A DNA stretch of 7,481 nt from Lysobacterales bacterium (GTDB taxonomy: Bacteria; Pseudomonadota; Gammaproteobacteria; Xanthomonadales; SZUA-36): NCBI GenBank assembly GCA_021648045.1, contig JAKITM010000110.1, forward strand, positions 1 to 7,481. Reading direction: 5' to 3'. This document shows positions 6,482 through 7,481 of the stretch, one piece after another. A model generated the notes under the pieces. The model did no database searches and was not told the origin of the DNA. It saw nothing but the letters and a program-made list of their open reading frames with translations. The position numbers and the translations under genes were made by a program. Every line of letters starts with the position of its first letter. Within the stretch, counting starts at the first letter, position 1.

Positions 6482-6627
6482 CAGATAATTAAACCGCCGC
6501 TTCACTGTCTGTCGGCGAATCAGGGCATTTCGACGAATTTGACGAATACCTTGAAACCTGATGGCAAAGTTGCGGTCTTATGCTACATTAAGGGATATTA
6601 GAGAATATTTTCGGTCGATTGTCGGCC

Positions 6628-6656
6628 TTAAACAACCTCAATAATTAATTTATAAA
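6628..6656 (+). promoter_or_regulatory. Candidate sigma-70 promoter for prc
   Basis: TATAAA (6651-6656) is a five-of-six match to the -10 box. A weak -35-like TTAAAC (6628-6633, three of six) lies 17 bases upstream. The surrounding 6631-6680 is clearly AT-rich compared with the genes. A transcript would begin near 6663, giving a leader of about 25 bases before the GTG. The other bases between lipA and prc (6482-6627) hold no gene I can support. Confidence 0.35.
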
Positions 6657-6673
6657 ATCGAAATGATAAAATT

Positions 6674-6680
6674 TAAGGAA
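6674..6680 (+). promoter_or_regulatory. Shine-Dalgarno deciding the GTG start of prc
   Basis: TAAGGAA ends 8 bases before GTG 6689, a normal spacing. The in-frame TAA made of its first three bases (6674-6676) rules out any start further upstream in this frame. Confidence 0.6.
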
Positions 6681-6688
6681 TTGAATTA

Positions 6689-7481
6689 GTGCAAATAAAT
6701 CGGTTTAAGAAATCCAGCCTCATTTTACTCACCGGGCTGATGCTATCGCTATTGCCGATAACATCAACATTGGCATTGCCAAGCAGTGGCGATAATAAAG
6801 ACGGCGAGTTGTTACTCAAGCAAAGCATGAACCAGCGCTATGCGGCTCATTTGGCAGTTAGTTTTCTGACCAATTGGCACTACAAAGATGTGCAGCTGGA
6901 TGATGAACTATCGAGTCAAATACTTGATCAGTACATCGAGACTCTGGATCCAAATCGGACTTATTTTTTATCCGCTGATATTGCTGGAATGGAACAATGG
7001 CGCCTGAAGCTGGATGATGCTTTACGCCATGACGATCTCGATGTGGCTTTTGATATTTTTAATCTGTATGTGTTGCGGGTTAAAAACCGTATCCAGTTTG
7101 TTCGCAAACAACTTGAAATACCGATGGATTTCAGCATAGATGAAGAATTCCAGTTTGACCGTACTGAATCCCCGTGGATTACTGACAGCAAAGCCTGGGA
7201 CGAGCAATGGCGCAAGCGCGTCAAAAATGACTGGCTGCGTTTAAAGCTCACCGATAAAGACGAAGAAGAAATACGCAAAACTCTGGATGATCGCTATATC
7301 AATCTGGACCGTCGTATCAGCGAACTGAACGAAGAAGATGTGTTTCAGTATTTTATGAATGCCGTCAGCTTAGCAGTGGAGCCGCATACGGCTTATATGT
7401 CACCGCGAAGCTCAGAAAATTTTGATATTTCAATGAAACTCTCACTGGAAGGCATCGGTGCGTTGTTGCAGCGGGAAAATG
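6689..7481 (+). CDS. prc: Tail-specific protease Prc/Tsp, N-terminal part (runs off the window)
   Basis: Prc is a periplasmic C-terminal processing protease; in E. coli it trims PBP3 and, with NlpI, degrades the endopeptidase MepS. The frame is open for 264 codons from GTG 6689 to the window end. Residues 1-29 form a signal peptide (basic RFKK, hydrophobic core, likely cleavage after TLA29). The rest matches the N-terminal helical domain: a QRYAAHLAVSFLTNWHYK-like segment, LDPNRTYFLSADI, a charged helical stretch (KAWDEQWRKRVKNDW), and near the end EPHTAYMSPRSSENF and SLEGIGALL, which in E. coli lead directly into the PDZ domain. The PDZ domain and the catalytic Ser-Lys pair lie beyond the window, so activity cannot be judged. 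It begins 213 bases after lipA and probably has its own promoter. Family assignment rests on the SLEGIGA and EPHTxYxSPR segments, recalled from E. coli Prc. Confidence 0.93.
   Translation, partial: MQINRFKKSSLILLTGLMLSLLPITSTLALPSSGDNKDGELLLKQSMNQRYAAHLAVSFLTNWHYKDVQLDDELSSQILDQYIETLDPNRTYFLSADIAGMEQWRLKLDDALRHDDLDVAFDIFNLYVLRVKNRIQFVRKQLEIPMDFSIDEEFQFDRTESPWITDSKAWDEQWRKRVKNDWLRLKLTDKDEEEIRKTLDDRYINLDRRISELNEEDVFQYFMNAVSLAVEPHTAYMSPRSSENFDISMKLSLEGIGALLQREN

Noticed and set aside
6581..6589. Extended -10-like TGCTACATT as a second prc promoter
   Set aside because: Only four of six -10 bases match, and no -35 lies at the right distance.
6561..6644. A 27-codon open frame (ATG ... TAA) between lipA and prc
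   Set aside because: It has no ribosome binding site before the ATG and no recognisable protein features; chance opening is likely.
1..7481. CRISPR, insertion sequence, tRNA, phage or toxin-antitoxin content
   Set aside because: I looked on both strands; coding space is filled by conserved housekeeping genes with short gaps, and no such element is visible.

Overview
The window is one strand of a compact gammaproteobacterial chromosome segment. All nine genes I can support lie on the + strand: mrdA (3' end) - rodA - mltB - rlpA - dacA - ybeD - lipB - lipA, then a 213-base gap and the 5' part of prc (tail-specific protease). Pseudomonas and many marine gammaproteobacteria share the mrdA-to-lipA order (established knowledge). 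Base composition looks close to balanced, which argues against a high-GC Pseudomonas. A marine Cellvibrionales-like organism is my guess, not something the sequence proves.

Positions 1-4456 form a cell-elongation and peptidoglycan-remodelling block. The end of PBP2 (transpeptidase) overlaps RodA (its SEDS glycosyltransferase partner). MltB and RlpA, two lytic transglycosylases, follow and overlap each other by one base. DacA (PBP5-type D,D-carboxypeptidase) comes next. Together they synthesise, cut and trim the lateral wall. Positions 4449-6475 form a lipoate block: YbeD (small ACT-like protein), LipB (octanoyltransferase) and LipA (lipoyl synthase). Most junctions are overlaps or gaps of a few bases; the two longer ones are 43 bases (rodA-mltB) and 36 bases (rlpA-dacA). 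I see no convincing terminator or promoter inside the block, so co-transcription is likely.

The gap after lipA holds a small hairpin across the lipA stop and an AT-rich promoter-like stretch before prc. prc starts with GTG behind a good Shine-Dalgarno and runs off the window before its PDZ and catalytic domains. Prc is a periplasmic protease that in E. coli degrades wall hydrolases, so its position fits the theme.

I found no mobile element, CRISPR array, RNA gene, broken gene or unknown system. This is a conserved housekeeping region. The points worth a second look are small: a 15-bp in-frame tandem duplication at the end of lipB that carries the lipA ribosome binding site, a G/C hairpin inside ybeD, a possible stem-shortened ribosome binding site before dacA, a non-lipoprotein MltB, and a two-residue insertion in LipA.
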